Below, one piece after another: positions 39,524 to 48,978 of a stretch of 64,000 nucleotides of DNA; the stretch's first letter is position 1; every line of letters begins with the position of its first letter. The stretch lies in the NCBI RefSeq assembly GCF_024300645.1, contig NZ_CP101291.1, forward strand, positions 434,001 to 498,000. The letters are read 5' to 3'. Under the pieces are notes generated by a model, which searched no databases, had not been told where the DNA came from, and worked only from the letters and a program-made list of their open reading frames with translations. The DNA comes from Alteromonas sp. LMIT006 (GTDB lineage Bacteria; Pseudomonadota; Gammaproteobacteria; Enterobacterales; Alteromonadaceae). A program made the position numbers and the translations under genes.

Positions 39524-40909
39524 TTATTTGACACGAACGCTTGGTTGCAATGCTGATTCGATAACTCGTCCTTCATATTTGTAGAGAGTACCATCCTTCA
39601 TAACTAAGTCGACATCTTGTAATAAATTCATAAAGCGCAAGACATCGCCTTTAACGGCAATGATATCGGCATATTTGCCTTCACTAATCGTACCCGTTTT
39701 GTCACTTACTCCCATCATTACCGAAGGCCAATAGGTTGCGGCACGAATCGTATACATGGGATCCATACCAAAATCATGCACCCAAACGGCCATCTCATTC
39801 CACGTACTTTGGCAATGGAATTTGGTTGGAATACCACTGTCGGTTCCCACTAACAAAACCACACCGGCTTCTTTAAGCTGTTCGACTTTGCGCTGTAACG
39901 TCGGTTGACGCAGTGGAGTCAGCTGCATGTAAGCCAGCTGTCCGGGTTTTGCTAAAGACGCTTTAATATCAGCAATCGTGTCCTGTTTGAGACCTCGGTG
40001 CCAGCAGGTATTGTCTAGTTTTTCAGGATTGGCTACCGTGCGATGGTAATTGAATAACCCTTCCACCGTCGGCGTCCAATACAGTGGTCCTCCAGCGATA
40101 CGCCCCTTTGCGGTGCGCTCTTTGAGCTTGTCCATAATGTCTTTAGGAAACTCTGGTGCGGTAGTTAATCCGGTGTGTTCAAAATTATTAATCCCGATAT
40201 CCAAGCCAATTCGAATTTCATCGGGTTTGTGCGAGTGCCCCACCACTATCATATTCTGGGCATGTGCTGCGTCCACAATAGCCTGAGCGACTTCACGAGG
40301 CATTAGGTCATGATCAATCAGCTTAATCATATCCATGCCAGCTTCTTTGAGTTCTTTGACCTTAGCTTGCGCTTCGGCAACGCTCTTAACACCCCAGCGA
40401 TAGTTCTCCGTGCCAGGATACGGCTCGTGTTGCAAAAAAGGTCCTGACATATACATTCTTGGACCGTGAATAGAACCATCGGCTAGACCTTGCTTGACCG
40501 CTATTGACGCTTCTAATGGCGCACCTAAATCACGCGCACTGGTGATCCCAGCTAACAATAACTGTACCGCACTGGCGGGCATTATCTCTTCAGCCAGTCG
40601 TTCTTGGTATGCTGGGTGCCAATGGCTATAATCGGCATGACCGGTGATCATCAGATGCGCATGCGCTTCCCATAAACCAGGTAGAACATCCATTCCTTCA
40701 GTAGAGATCACCTTGTAAGTCTCTGGAACAGGTAAAGTATCTACGGTTCCGACGGCTTCAATCACATTGTCTTTGATTAAAATCACCGAATTTGCCAGAG
40801 GTGCGTGGCCAAAACCATCAATGAGTCTTCCACCGACTAGCGCTTTGTTGTCAGATGCAAGAGATTGTGAGGAAAATAGTAGGGTCAAACCCCAAATGAC
40901 GAATCGCAT
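39524..40909 (-). CDS. Exported amidohydrolase-family protein
   Basis: About 461 residues. The ATG at 40909 has AGGTAA upstream and starts a signal peptide (MRFVIWGLTLLFSSQSLAS), so the enzyme is periplasmic. The amidohydrolase fold is shown by GLWEAHAHLM (metal His-x-His), MIKLIDHDL (Lys position), VVGHSHKP, NNFEHTG and LLVGTDSGIP (catalytic Asp). Such proteins hydrolyse amide bonds, for example imidazolonepropionase-like or prolidase-like peptidases; the substrate is unknown. It lies between the groES promoter and fxsA, 59 bp from the fxsA stop on the same strand. Confidence 0.82.
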   Translation of the reverse strand: MRFVIWGLTLLFSSQSLASDNKALVGGRLIDGFGHAPLANSVILIKDNVIEAVGTVDTLPVPETYKVISTEGMDVLPGLWEAHAHLMITGHADYSHWHPAYQERLAEEIMPASAVQLLLAGITSARDLGAPLEASIAVKQGLADGSIHGPRMYMSGPFLQHEPYPGTENYRWGVKSVAEAQAKVKELKEAGMDMIKLIDHDLMPREVAQAIVDAAHAQNMIVVGHSHKPDEIRIGLDIGINNFEHTGLTTAPEFPKDIMDKLKERTAKGRIAGGPLYWTPTVEGLFNYHRTVANPEKLDNTCWHRGLKQDTIADIKASLAKPGQLAYMQLTPLRQPTLQRKVEQLKEAGVVLLVGTDSGIPTKFHCQSTWNEMAVWVHDFGMDPMYTIRAATYWPSVMMGVSDKTGTISEGKYADIIAVKGDVLRFMNLLQDVDLVMKDGTLYKYEGRVIESALQPSVRVK

Positions 40910-40968
40910 ACCATTACCTATTGTTATTGATTTGTTAACAGGCAATGTACGTGATTGCTAATAAGAAC

Positions 40969-41496
40969 TCAATCTAAACGTTTTGGCGCCGTCGAATCTG
41001 TTGACTGTGACGACTTGGTATCATTGTCAAGGTCTGAGAACTCCCCCTCAATTATGTCATCCTTATCAGGGGTGTACTGCCCAGAGCTATTGTATTGCCT
41101 ATAGCCGGTTTGACTGAAACCAGCATGAGTGAATCCGCCACCTTGTACGTTGACCATTTTGACCACGTGGCTAGCCAGATACCGTCGCGTCGTTGGCAAG
41201 GTGAGTAATAGGCCAAAAATATCGGTAATGAATCCAGGCGTTACCAACAGCACTCCTGCGATCAACAACAATAGTCCAGAACCTATTTCCTCGGCAGGCA
41301 CTTGGCCTTGAGCGATTTTGACTTGCGCTTGCGCAAGCGTTGCAACACCTTCGCGTTTCACTAGGTAAGCGCCAATCATGGCCGATAAAATAACCAATAA
41401 CACAGTATTCCACCCACCAATAATGTCTCCGACATGTATCAGAACGGCAATCTCCATGATTGGCATGATGACAAATAACAAAAATAACTTACCCAT
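40969..41496 (-). CDS. fxsA: FxsA family membrane protein
   Basis: 175 residues. It begins MGKLFLLFVIMPIMEIAVLIHVGD and continues with GGWNTVLLVILSAMIGAYLVKREG and LLLIAGVLLVTPGFITDIFGLLL, the FxsA pattern of three to four membrane helices, then a polar tail. FxsA is an inner-membrane protein known for relieving phage F exclusion of T7 when overproduced; its normal role is unclear. The position near groES-groEL is common in gammaproteobacteria. It is divergent from dsbD. Confidence 0.92.
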   Translation of the reverse strand: MGKLFLLFVIMPIMEIAVLIHVGDIIGGWNTVLLVILSAMIGAYLVKREGVATLAQAQVKIAQGQVPAEEIGSGLLLLIAGVLLVTPGFITDIFGLLLTLPTTRRYLASHVVKMVNVQGGGFTHAGFSQTGYRQYNSSGQYTPDKDDIIEGEFSDLDNDTKSSQSTDSTAPKRLD

Positions 41497-41669
41497 GATT
41501 TCCTCAATTTTGACAAAGCGCTAGTTAAGTTTGCCTTAAGCCTTGCCTAGTATAGTGTTGGACATTGACCACATAGCCTAACAAATTATTTTGCTTCTTG
41601 TTGTGAAAGCAAGATAGACTTTTGTCGGTTTAATAACGTATAACCAACGGGTTTCACTTACAGGATATT

Positions 41670-43487
41670 ATGCAATTGCGCCATTTACGTCATTTTTTTT
41701 TACTATGTATTTTATTCTTATCTGTGGGCTTAACCGCTTGGGCACAAGACCTTGGTAACAATCGCTTACAAAACCTGTTTAACGATGAGCCGACGTTTCT
41801 TAAAGTCGATGAAGCGTTTGTACTCGACTACACACAAAAAGATAATAAGCTACTCATTACTTTCACCATTGCCGATGGCTACTATCTCTATCAAAAACAA
41901 TTCAAAGCGGTTGGCAAAAACGCCACGGTAGGCGAGCCCTCCTTGTCACCTGAACCCACCCAGATAGAAGACGAGTTCTTTGGTATTTCAGATGTGTTTT
42001 TCGAGACCGTGACACTCACCTATCCTATTATCGAATCGCGCAGTGATGGCGTTCTTAAAATACGCTACCAAGGCTGTGCAGAGGCGGGGTTATGTTATCC
42101 ACCCACCACACAATCTTTATTTTTAAATGAGGTAGCGGCGAATTCACAAGCCAATAGCGATACAAGAAACGACTCAAACCAAGTTGTTTCAGAACAATAT
42201 CGACTCGCCGAACAGCTGGCCAGCGGTGAAAACTTATTGTGGTCAATCTTGTTGTTTGTGGGTCTTGGCGCTTTATTAGCCTTCACACCATGTGTGTTCC
42301 CAATGTATCCGATTTTATCCAGTATTATTGTGGGACAGGGCAAACAAATTAGTACGTCAAAAGCATTCAGCTTGTCCTTTGTCTATGTACAGGGGATGGC
42401 AATTACTTACTCAATTTTGGGGTTGATCGTTGCATCTGCTGGCGTGCAATTTCAAGCTGCCTTGCAAAACCCAATACTGCTAACTATTTTTATTATTGCT
42501 TTCATCGCTCTGGCATTATCTATGTTTGGCCTATATGAAATCCAGCTTCCTAGCGCGTGGCAAGAAAAACTCAATACCATGTCCAACCAGCAACGCGGAG
42601 GCTCTGTATTTGGGGTCTTTTTGATGGGGGTGATCTCTGGACTGATTGCATCTCCTTGTACCACAGCACCGCTGACCAGTATTTTATTATTCATCGCGCA
42701 ATCAGGAGATTTGCTGTTGGGGTTCAGTGCGCTCTATGCGTTGTCACTTGGCATGGGGATCCCACTGATCATCTTTGGCTTAACCGGGGGTAAACTACTG
42801 CCTAAAGCCGGAGCCTGGATGAACGTGATCAAGGCCATATTTGGCTTTATGATTTTGTCCGTCGCAATTTTCTTCTTTGAGCGAATGGTGGTTGAACCTT
42901 GGACGCAATTGCTTTGGTATGGACTGTTCTTAGCTTTATTGGGTTATTTGTTAGAAATCAATGCGCAAAAATCAGCGAGTTTCACGCGAGGGGTTTTCCG
43001 CGTCATATTATTAAGTGGTTTCGTTTATGTGGTATTGCAAAGCGTGAGTTTTTTCAACCCGACATTTCCCGCTGTAGCCACCACAACGAACCAACAAAAA
43101 GTTGATGTCCATGAACAGTTTACCCAAGTAAGAGATTTGGGTGAACTTGCTATGTACATTGAGCGCGCTAATACCGAGGGTAAAACCGTCATGGTCGATT
43201 TGTATGCGGATTGGTGTGTAGCCTGTAAAGAATTCGAAAAATACACTTTCCCCGATCCTGCGGTACAAAAAGCCCTTAGCAATACAATGTGGTTGCAAAT
43301 TGATTTAACCGACAATACTCCGACGAACCTTGAATTTCAGGAAGTGTTTGAGGTTACTGGGCTTCCGACAATCATGTTCTTTGATAAAGAAGGGAACGAA
43401 CTGACCACTTCTCGCATTACCGGTTTTGTCGATGCCGACGTATTTGCCACTCATGTAAATCGAATTTTTGACGATACATCTCAATAG
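41670..43487 (+). CDS. dsbD: Thiol:disulfide interchange protein DsbD
   Basis: 605 residues, three domains. A signal peptide leads into the N-terminal periplasmic domain with its Cys pair in YQGCAEAGLCYPP (about 135). A central block of eight hydrophobic segments has FTPCVFPMYPILS and SPCTTAPLTS with the membrane cysteines. The C-terminal thioredoxin domain has YADWCVACKEFE (about 514). DsbD carries electrons from cytosolic thioredoxin to periplasmic DsbC/DsbG and cytochrome maturation partners. It is followed 60 bp later by the H-NOX gene on the same strand. Confidence 0.96.
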   Translation: MQLRHLRHFFLLCILFLSVGLTAWAQDLGNNRLQNLFNDEPTFLKVDEAFVLDYTQKDNKLLITFTIADGYYLYQKQFKAVGKNATVGEPSLSPEPTQIEDEFFGISDVFFETVTLTYPIIESRSDGVLKIRYQGCAEAGLCYPPTTQSLFLNEVAANSQANSDTRNDSNQVVSEQYRLAEQLASGENLLWSILLFVGLGALLAFTPCVFPMYPILSSIIVGQGKQISTSKAFSLSFVYVQGMAITYSILGLIVASAGVQFQAALQNPILLTIFIIAFIALALSMFGLYEIQLPSAWQEKLNTMSNQQRGGSVFGVFLMGVISGLIASPCTTAPLTSILLFIAQSGDLLLGFSALYALSLGMGIPLIIFGLTGGKLLPKAGAWMNVIKAIFGFMILSVAIFFFERMVVEPWTQLLWYGLFLALLGYLLEINAQKSASFTRGVFRVILLSGFVYVVLQSVSFFNPTFPAVATTTNQQKVDVHEQFTQVRDLGELAMYIERANTEGKTVMVDLYADWCVACKEFEKYTFPDPAVQKALSNTMWLQIDLTDNTPTNLEFQEVFEVTGLPTIMFFDKEGNELTTSRITGFVDADVFATHVNRIFDDTSQ

Positions 43488-43547
43488 AGAATTTATTATC
43501 TAGAAACCTGTCTTCGCATATGGGAATGCAACACAAAAGGATGCAAT

Positions 43548-44081
43548 ATGTTAGGGATAATTTTTACAACCTTACTCGATATGGTCGAGGATAAAATGGG
43601 TTACGCTATGGTCGATGAGCTGTTGCTTTCAACAAAGCTCGAAGGCAGTTACACTGGAGTGGGTCATTACGATTTTGACGAACTACTAAAAATCGTCGTG
43701 GCACTTTCAGCAAAAACCGGCATTGCGATACCTGATTTACTTGAGGCCTTTGGGGAATACCTTTTTGGCAAACTGATGCAAGGTCATACCTCGTTGTTAC
43801 CCGATAATATCAGCATGATCGATTTGTTATCCGAGCTCGATTCTAATATTCATGTGGAAGTCTTAAAACTTTATCCAAACGCGACGTTGCCTACATTCAG
43901 TATTATCAATAAAAGCCTCTCCCACATAGACTTACTTTATCGCTCACCACGCCAGCTTGAACAACTCGCAGTGGGTCTGATTAAGGGTTGTGCAAAATAT
44001 TTTGATGAAACCTGTGAAATCTCGTTAGAAACGATGAACTCATCCCCGCATGAAGTCAAAATTTCGGTAAATTTGCAGTGA
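43548..44081 (+). CDS. H-NOX (heme-nitric oxide/oxygen-binding) sensor protein
   Basis: 177 residues, a stand-alone HNOB domain of standard length. It begins MLGIIFTTLLDMVEDKMG and has LLEAFGEYLFGKL. The proximal heme His is in NIHVEVLKLYPNATLP (about 105), and the Y-x-S-x-R heme propionate motif is YRSPR (about 131). It would bind NO through ferrous heme in the cytosol. H-NOX genes usually sit beside a histidine kinase or GGDEF/EAL gene; here neighbours are dsbD (60 bp upstream) and aroQ (137 bp downstream), so the signalling partner is not visible. AAGGATGCAAT before the ATG is a good ribosome site. Confidence 0.9.
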   Translation: MLGIIFTTLLDMVEDKMGYAMVDELLLSTKLEGSYTGVGHYDFDELLKIVVALSAKTGIAIPDLLEAFGEYLFGKLMQGHTSLLPDNISMIDLLSELDSNIHVEVLKLYPNATLPTFSIINKSLSHIDLLYRSPRQLEQLAVGLIKGCAKYFDETCEISLETMNSSPHEVKISVNLQ

Positions 44082-44138
44082 AATGCCACTAAAGTTCAGA
44101 AAAGCTAAACTTTTTTATCTGATAAGACCAGTAAAGTA

Positions 44139-44166
44139 CTGCAACTTTGCACATTTTCACTATAAT
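44139..44166 (+). promoter_or_regulatory. Putative promoter of aroQ-accB-accC
   Basis: A perfect TATAAT (44161-44166) is preceded by a weak -35-like CTGCAA at 16 bp. It lies about 55 bp before the aroQ GTG start, in the 137-bp gap after the H-NOX gene. Confidence 0.45.
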
Positions 44167-44218
44167 GCTTCAAAGACTTTGTTATCTTGCACGATAGCGT
44201 TACGTTGGGAGCATATTT

Positions 44219-44656
44219 GTGAACATTCTCATCTTAAATGGACCAAACCTTAATCTTCTAGGGACTCGCGAACCGGACGTTTATGGAAGTGAGACATTAG
44301 CAGATGTTATGCAAGCTTGTGTTGCCCTAGGTAAAGACCACGGCTGTTCAATTGAGCATTTTCAAAGCAACCATGAAGGTCAATTAGTAGATCGTTTGCA
44401 TCAAGCAGCGGGCAACTATGACGCGATCATTATTAACCCAGCAGCTTTCACTCATACTAGCGTTGCGCTCAGAGATGCGTTACTAGGTGTTGCAATTCCA
44501 TTTATTGAAGTGCATATCTCCAATGTGCACGCTCGAGAAACATTTCGTCATCATTCCTATTTTAGCGACATCGCACAAAGTGTGATTGTCGGTTGCGGTA
44601 CATATGGCTATCAACTTGCTGTCATGTCTGCAGTAAGAAACTTTTCACCAAATTAA
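44219..44656 (+). CDS. aroQ: 3-dehydroquinate dehydratase, type II
   Basis: 145 residues beginning at GTG with GGGAGC upstream. Type II signatures are [19 protein letters not shown] (with the catalytic Tyr), [32 protein letters not shown], and the His/Arg in [16 protein letters not shown]. It dehydrates 3-dehydroquinate in the shikimate pathway. It is followed 21 bp later by accB, an arrangement common in gammaproteobacteria. Confidence 0.97.
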   Translation: MNILILNGPNLNLLGTREPDVYGSETLADVMQACVALGKDHGCSIEHFQSNHEGQLVDRLHQAAGNYDAIIINPAAFTHTSVALRDALLGVAIPFIEVHISNVHARETFRHHSYFSDIAQSVIVGCGTYGYQLAVMSAVRNFSPN

Positions 44657-44677
44657 GAACCTCATAAGGCTTTTCCA

Positions 44678-45136
44678 ATGGATATTAGAAAAATCAAAAA
44701 ACTCATCGAGCTAGTTGAAGAATCTGGCATTGCAGAATTAGAGATCACCGAGGGCGAAGAATCCGTGCGCATTCACCGTGGTGGTTCTGCACAACCAGTA
44801 CAATATGCACCGGCTCCACTTGCCCCAGCCCCGGTTGCAGCGCCCGCAGCGGCTCCAGCTGCTGCACCGGCAGCCGCGACTGAAGCACCGGCTGAAGTAG
44901 CAGGGCATCAGGTAAAATCTCCGATGGTTGGAACGTTCTATCGTGCCGCAACACCTGAAGCCAAGCCTTTCGTAGAAGTTGGTTCCAAAGTCAACGTTGG
45001 TGATACTTTATGTATTATCGAAGCAATGAAAATGATGAATCAAATCGAAGCAGACAAAGCCGGTACCATCAAGGCCATCTTGGTTGATAACCAAGAGGCC
45101 GTTGAATTTGATCAACCATTATTCGTCATCGAGTAA
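44678..45136 (+). CDS. accB: Biotin carboxyl carrier protein of acetyl-CoA carboxylase
   Basis: 152 residues. The N-terminal [19 protein letters not shown] is followed by a flexible Ala/Pro linker (about 40-72) and a biotinyl domain with the biotinylated Lys in [13 protein letters not shown] (about 117). It carries carboxybiotin between AccC and AccAD for malonyl-CoA synthesis. accC starts 9 bp after its stop. Confidence 0.97.
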   Translation: MDIRKIKKLIELVEESGIAELEITEGEESVRIHRGGSAQPVQYAPAPLAPAPVAAPAAAPAAAPAAATEAPAEVAGHQVKSPMVGTFYRAATPEAKPFVEVGSKVNVGDTLCIIEAMKMMNQIEADKAGTIKAILVDNQEAVEFDQPLFVIE

Positions 45137-45145
45137 GGTTGCCTT

Positions 45146-46489
45146 ATGCTTGATAAAGTATTGATAGCTAATCGCGGTGAGATCGCTTTGCGGATCTTAC
45201 GCGCGTGTAAAGAACTCGGGATCAAAACCGTTGCGGTGCACTCAACTGCCGACAAAAACCTCAAACACGTTTTGTTAGCTGATGAGTCCATTTGTATTGG
45301 TAAGCCTTCAGCACAAGAAAGTTATCTCAATATTCCACGTCTGATTGCCGCGGCTGAGGTAACGAACTCTGTTGCAATCCATCCTGGTTATGGTTTCTTG
45401 GCCGAAAGCGCTGATTTTGCTGAAGCGGTTGAGCGCAGTGGTTTTGTGTTCATTGGTCCAAAAGCTGAAACTATTAACATGATGGGCGATAAAGTTGCTG
45501 CCATTAACGCGATGAAAGCGGCTGGTGTACCATGTGTCCCGGGATCTGATGGTCCATTAACTGACGATAATGAACGCAATAAAGCCATTGCTAAGCGTAT
45601 TGGGTATCCGATGATTGTCAAAGCAGCTGGCGGCGGTGGTGGTCGTGGCATGCGTGTCGTGCGCAGTGAAGATGAGCTCGTATCATCGATTGCGACCACC
45701 AAAGCAGAAGCAAAAGCGGCTTTCAACAATGATGTCGTGTACATGGAGAAATATCTCGAAAACCCTCGTCACGTTGAAATCCAAGTCCTGGCTGATGGAC
45801 AAGGCAATGCGATACATTTAGGTGAACGCGATTGCTCAATGCAACGTCGTCACCAAAAAGTAGTCGAAGAAGCTCCAGCACCCGGTATTTCTGAACAAAT
45901 GCGCGAAAAAATAGGTGAGCGCTGTCGCAAAGCCTGTATTGAAATTGGCTATCGCGGTGCGGGTACGTTTGAATTCTTGTATGAGAACGGTGAATTTTAT
46001 TTCATCGAAATGAATACTCGTATTCAGGTTGAACATCCTGTGTCAGAAATGATCACTGGCGTGGATTTGATCAAAGAGCAACTGCGTGTTGCCGCAGGTC
46101 AGCCATTGTCAATTGATCAATCTCAAATCAAAATCAAAGGTCACGCCATTGAGTGTCGGATTAATGCAGAAGACCCTAAAACCTTCTTACCAAGCCCAGG
46201 CAAGATCGATATGTTCCACGCACCAGGTGGTTTAGGAGTGCGTTGGGACTCACATATCTATAGTGGTTATTCTGTGCCGCCATTTTACGATTCAATGATT
46301 GGTAAGTTGATTACTTATGGTGAGAGTCGTGATGAGGCAATTAACAAGATGCGTCACGCACTTGAAGAACTTGTAGTGGATGGCATCAAAACCAATGTCG
46401 ATCTGCAAAAAATGATCATGGCAGATGAGAACTTCTTTGCTGGTGGCACTAATATCCACTATCTAGAGAAGAAACTCGGTCTGCAGTAA
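45146..46489 (+). CDS. accC: Biotin carboxylase subunit of acetyl-CoA carboxylase
   Basis: 447 residues, standard length. The start [20 protein letters not shown], the ATP-grasp glycine loop [33 protein letters not shown] and [16 protein letters not shown] are all present. It carboxylates the biotin of AccB using ATP and bicarbonate. The operon ends at a strong terminator 19 bp past the stop. Confidence 0.98.
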   Translation: MLDKVLIANRGEIALRILRACKELGIKTVAVHSTADKNLKHVLLADESICIGKPSAQESYLNIPRLIAAAEVTNSVAIHPGYGFLAESADFAEAVERSGFVFIGPKAETINMMGDKVAAINAMKAAGVPCVPGSDGPLTDDNERNKAIAKRIGYPMIVKAAGGGGGRGMRVVRSEDELVSSIATTKAEAKAAFNNDVVYMEKYLENPRHVEIQVLADGQGNAIHLGERDCSMQRRHQKVVEEAPAPGISEQMREKIGERCRKACIEIGYRGAGTFEFLYENGEFYFIEMNTRIQVEHPVSEMITGVDLIKEQLRVAAGQPLSIDQSQIKIKGHAIECRINAEDPKTFLPSPGKIDMFHAPGGLGVRWDSHIYSGYSVPPFYDSMIGKLITYGESRDEAINKMRHALEELVVDGIKTNVDLQKMIMADENFFAGGTNIHYLEKKLGLQ

Positions 46490-46508
46490 TCGGTAATGTG
46501 ACTGGTTA

Positions 46509-46537
46509 AGCCCCTTCATTGAAGGGGCTTTTTTTTG
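46509..46537 (+). terminator. Intrinsic terminator of aroQ-accB-accC
   Basis: AGCCCCTTC (46509-46517) and GAAGGGGCT (46521-46529) form a 9-bp stem with loop ATT, followed by eight T. Confidence 0.95.
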
Positions 46538-46544
46538 TGTTGCA

Positions 46545-47303
46545 CTAAGCTAGATTATCATCATGTTCCATAATATAGTTGCGATAACGGTACCACGGAA
46601 CATGAGGATGAGCATGATGGACTTGATGCAAATTTTGTCCAAGCAGCAACCAACGCGCCCCGATAAAATTATAATTGCGTGCGACATCGTCACGTGTTCG
46701 TCCCTGATGAGGATGATGTGGTACCCAATCCAGTACCCATGCCAATATTCCGGTCGCAAGCCACGCCGGGAGCCACCAATACAAAAGCATGTTAGTTATC
46801 CCAAAGATGCTGATAAATCCTGCATTTATTGCGGCTAACCCCAATAACTCATTGAACACGCGCTGTTGGTTCAACTGCGGCACCTTGCCCGAACGAATTT
46901 GCTTAAAGTAAAACCATCCATAATGGCCGATGACTAAAGGAGCTTTTAGCACACTTTGCCATAAGGGCCCAGTAATAAAAGCATCGGGATCCTTAGCGCT
47001 GCGATTGGCAAAAGCATGATGTTGCATATGATTATAGACAAATACACTGTAAGGGATCCCGAGAGGTAAACTGGCGAGACGCCCAAGCCAGATTTCTAAT
47101 TTCGGTCGTTTTCGCCAAAGCAAACGGTGACTTGCTTCATGCATTACAGTAAAGCTGCCATAAGCTAAGGCGACGAGTCCCAGCCCAATCAACCAATAAG
47201 GCAATCCGAAGAGTATAGTACCTGCACACAATAGACTATATCCACCTACTAATAAAAGCATTAAGCAAATTGTTGGTTTGGCTAAGCTTGATTCATGTAG
47301 CAT
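46545..47303 (-). CDS. Membrane fatty acid desaturase family protein
   Basis: About 252 residues with the membrane-desaturase His boxes: HEASHRLLW (about 60), HMQHHAF (about 92), DWVPHHPH (about 190) and QVHHAHPHVPW (about 230). Four hydrophobic spans separate them. It would act on lipids at the inner membrane through a di-iron site. The ATG at 47303 follows CAGGAG. It is divergent from an AraC-type regulator, and the space between holds four 21-bp-spaced repeats, so the regulator probably controls it. Confidence 0.8.
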   Translation of the reverse strand: MLHESSLAKPTICLMLLLVGGYSLLCAGTILFGLPYWLIGLGLVALAYGSFTVMHEASHRLLWRKRPKLEIWLGRLASLPLGIPYSVFVYNHMQHHAFANRSAKDPDAFITGPLWQSVLKAPLVIGHYGWFYFKQIRSGKVPQLNQQRVFNELLGLAAINAGFISIFGITNMLLYWWLPAWLATGILAWVLDWVPHHPHQGRTRDDVARNYNFIGARWLLLGQNLHQVHHAHPHVPWYRYRNYIMEHDDNLA

Positions 47304-47363
47304 AAAATCGCTCCTGTTTTTTAAGGAACTATAATGCAATCTAGGAGACTAATTTATTAAAAG

Positions 47364-47441
47364 GCGACAAGTGTTTATTATTTTATGACAATTTTTTATG
47401 TTTACGCGACAAATATTTATTAAAATGCGACATTTATGAAA
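47364..47441. promoter_or_regulatory. Four phased 21-bp repeats between the desaturase and AraC genes
   Basis: The hexamer GCGACA (ATGACA in copy 2) starts at 47364, 47385, 47406 and 47427, exactly 21 bp apart. Each is followed by an A/T tract, with copies 1 and 3 sharing TTTATTA at the same offset. The last copy runs into the start codon at 47436. The two-helical-turn spacing places all copies on one face of the DNA, as expected for an AraC-type activator array. Confidence 0.75.
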
Positions 47442-48461
47442 CCAAACTATTTCGTTCTGCCAAATAGCTTTATCAGTCAATTGCCCCTCACGTGTCGACG
47501 TTTTGGTATCGATAAAAGCTACGTGCTAAGGCAAGCTGGGCTATCAGAAGATATTTTGCATGCCGATTACCGGCTGATTCCGCTATCGCAATTTGTCATT
47601 TTGTTGGAACAACTTTATCGAGAAAGTGAAGCGCTTGATAGCATTGCGCATTTTGCACAACAGCAAGACATCAGTCGATTATTTATGCTCAAGCATCTTT
47701 TATTACGGTGCAAAAGTATGGCTGATTTATTATCTCTTTTGCGCGAGGTGATGCCTCTGATCATCCCTGGCTTAGTGGTGAGTCTCAATGCGGGTGAACA
47801 CAATTTACGGATTGTAATACATCATCATTATGCCCCAGCTATGCAGCAACTCAGCGCGCAAATGTTTACGATTAGTTTGGCGTGTCACATGTTGCAACAA
47901 ACTGTATCTGATCCTTTGCACATCCGCAGTCTCATGCTACCCAATAGCCATATACCTGAAAGCGAACTGCTGGTACTCAAACACCTATTCAAATGTCCTA
48001 TCGCTACCCATACCGAAGCATTAGTGCTCAATTTTGATGCTAAATATACGCAACAAACGATTCAGATCCCTCAATCATGGTCCGAACAAAAAGATCACGC
48101 CCCTATCAATCCAGAACTCTGGTTATATCGTTTAAAAGAGATGATTACCGTGGCGTTGCCATCCGGACGAGTGTCATTGCCTATGATCGCACAACAATTA
48201 CAATGTCACCCTCGCGCGTTACAACGACAGCTAAAAGCACAAGGATTGACATTACAAAGCATAATTAATGATGTGCGGCGCATGCATGCAGAGCATTTGT
48301 TATTGGATACCCACTATGACATGTTAACCATCAGCCATATGGTTGGCTTGAAACATCAAAGCCAGCTATCTGCAAAAGCAATGCAATGGTTTGGGGTATC
48401 AGCGCAGGCATATCGAAAGGCTAAATTAGAACAGAAAAAAGCCCACCAAAAGGTGGGCTAA
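47436..48461 (+). CDS. AraC-family transcriptional regulator
   Basis: 341 residues. The N-terminal 200 residues resemble the arabinose-binding-like sensing domain found in OruR/AdpA-type regulators. The C-terminal AraC HTH pair is seen as SLPMIAQQLQCHPRALQRQL (about 245-265) and MLTISHMVGLKHQSQLS (about 295-312), followed by an FGVSAQAYR motif. It is divergent from the desaturase gene and overlaps the fourth operator-like repeat, so it likely regulates both the desaturase and itself. Its last codons form a terminator-like hairpin. Confidence 0.88.
   Translation: MKPNYFVLPNSFISQLPLTCRRFGIDKSYVLRQAGLSEDILHADYRLIPLSQFVILLEQLYRESEALDSIAHFAQQQDISRLFMLKHLLLRCKSMADLLSLLREVMPLIIPGLVVSLNAGEHNLRIVIHHHYAPAMQQLSAQMFTISLACHMLQQTVSDPLHIRSLMLPNSHIPESELLVLKHLFKCPIATHTEALVLNFDAKYTQQTIQIPQSWSEQKDHAPINPELWLYRLKEMITVALPSGRVSLPMIAQQLQCHPRALQRQLKAQGLTLQSIINDVRRMHAEHLLLDTHYDMLTISHMVGLKHQSQLSAKAMQWFGVSAQAYRKAKLEQKKAHQKVG
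48440..48459 (-). terminator. Minus-strand-oriented terminator hairpin at the araC-type gene 3' end
   Basis: AGCCCACC (48440-48447) and GGTGGGCT (48452-48459) form an 8-bp stem with loop AAAA. On the minus strand it is followed by six T; on the plus strand no T-run follows. It overlaps the gene's last codons and stop. Confidence 0.6.
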
Positions 48462-48534
48462 ACAGCAAGAACGCGTACACACTTCAACAGTGCATAATAG
48501 TTACGCAGGCTGTTCAAAAAAGGTTCACATATAA

Positions 48535-48924
48535 ATGCAAACTTTTTACACTGAACTAAAAACACAGTTATCACAAGACATCGGCTTGTTAACTTACCTT
48601 AGGATCGTATTGGATAAACCCTATGATCTGGTTGATATTGAACAAGATATTCGCGACTTATATGGTTTCCCAGAAAGGTTATTCGGCAGTTATCGAACAG
48701 AATGGTTACACTATTGTTTACCGCAACTCTCAAAACTGATCCCTGATACTTTTGCGGATGAAGAACATTTTATTACCTGGTTAGAACAGCAGTCACCTCG
48801 ACTTGACCCTGAAAAAGTACAAGAACTGTTAACAATTGTGGATCAGGTGAGTAATTTTTCAGAAAAACTTGTCCCTTTTCCAACACCATTACGTAATCAT
48901 GTCTATCAACTTTTAAAATTATAA
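48535..48924 (+). CDS. Uncharacterised 129-residue protein
   Basis: A soluble, acidic, probably all-helical protein (MQTFYTELKTQLSQDIGLLTYLR ... NHVYQLLKL) with no signal peptide, membrane segment or recognisable catalytic motif. The ATG has a weak GGTTC-type upstream sequence. It lies 73 bp after the AraC-type gene and 54 bp before a small gene on the same strand. I do not recognise the family. Confidence 0.55.
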   Translation: MQTFYTELKTQLSQDIGLLTYLRIVLDKPYDLVDIEQDIRDLYGFPERLFGSYRTEWLHYCLPQLSKLIPDTFADEEHFITWLEQQSPRLDPEKVQELLTIVDQVSNFSEKLVPFPTPLRNHVYQLLKL

Positions 48925-48978
48925 ACCTTTGCATATACGATTATAGTATTAGATGATTTTCTAACAAAAGGACCTTTT

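Noticed and set aside
44678-45136. Ala/Pro-rich repeat in accB as an unusual low-complexity insertion
   Set aside because: Ala/Pro linkers are normal in biotin carboxyl carrier proteins.
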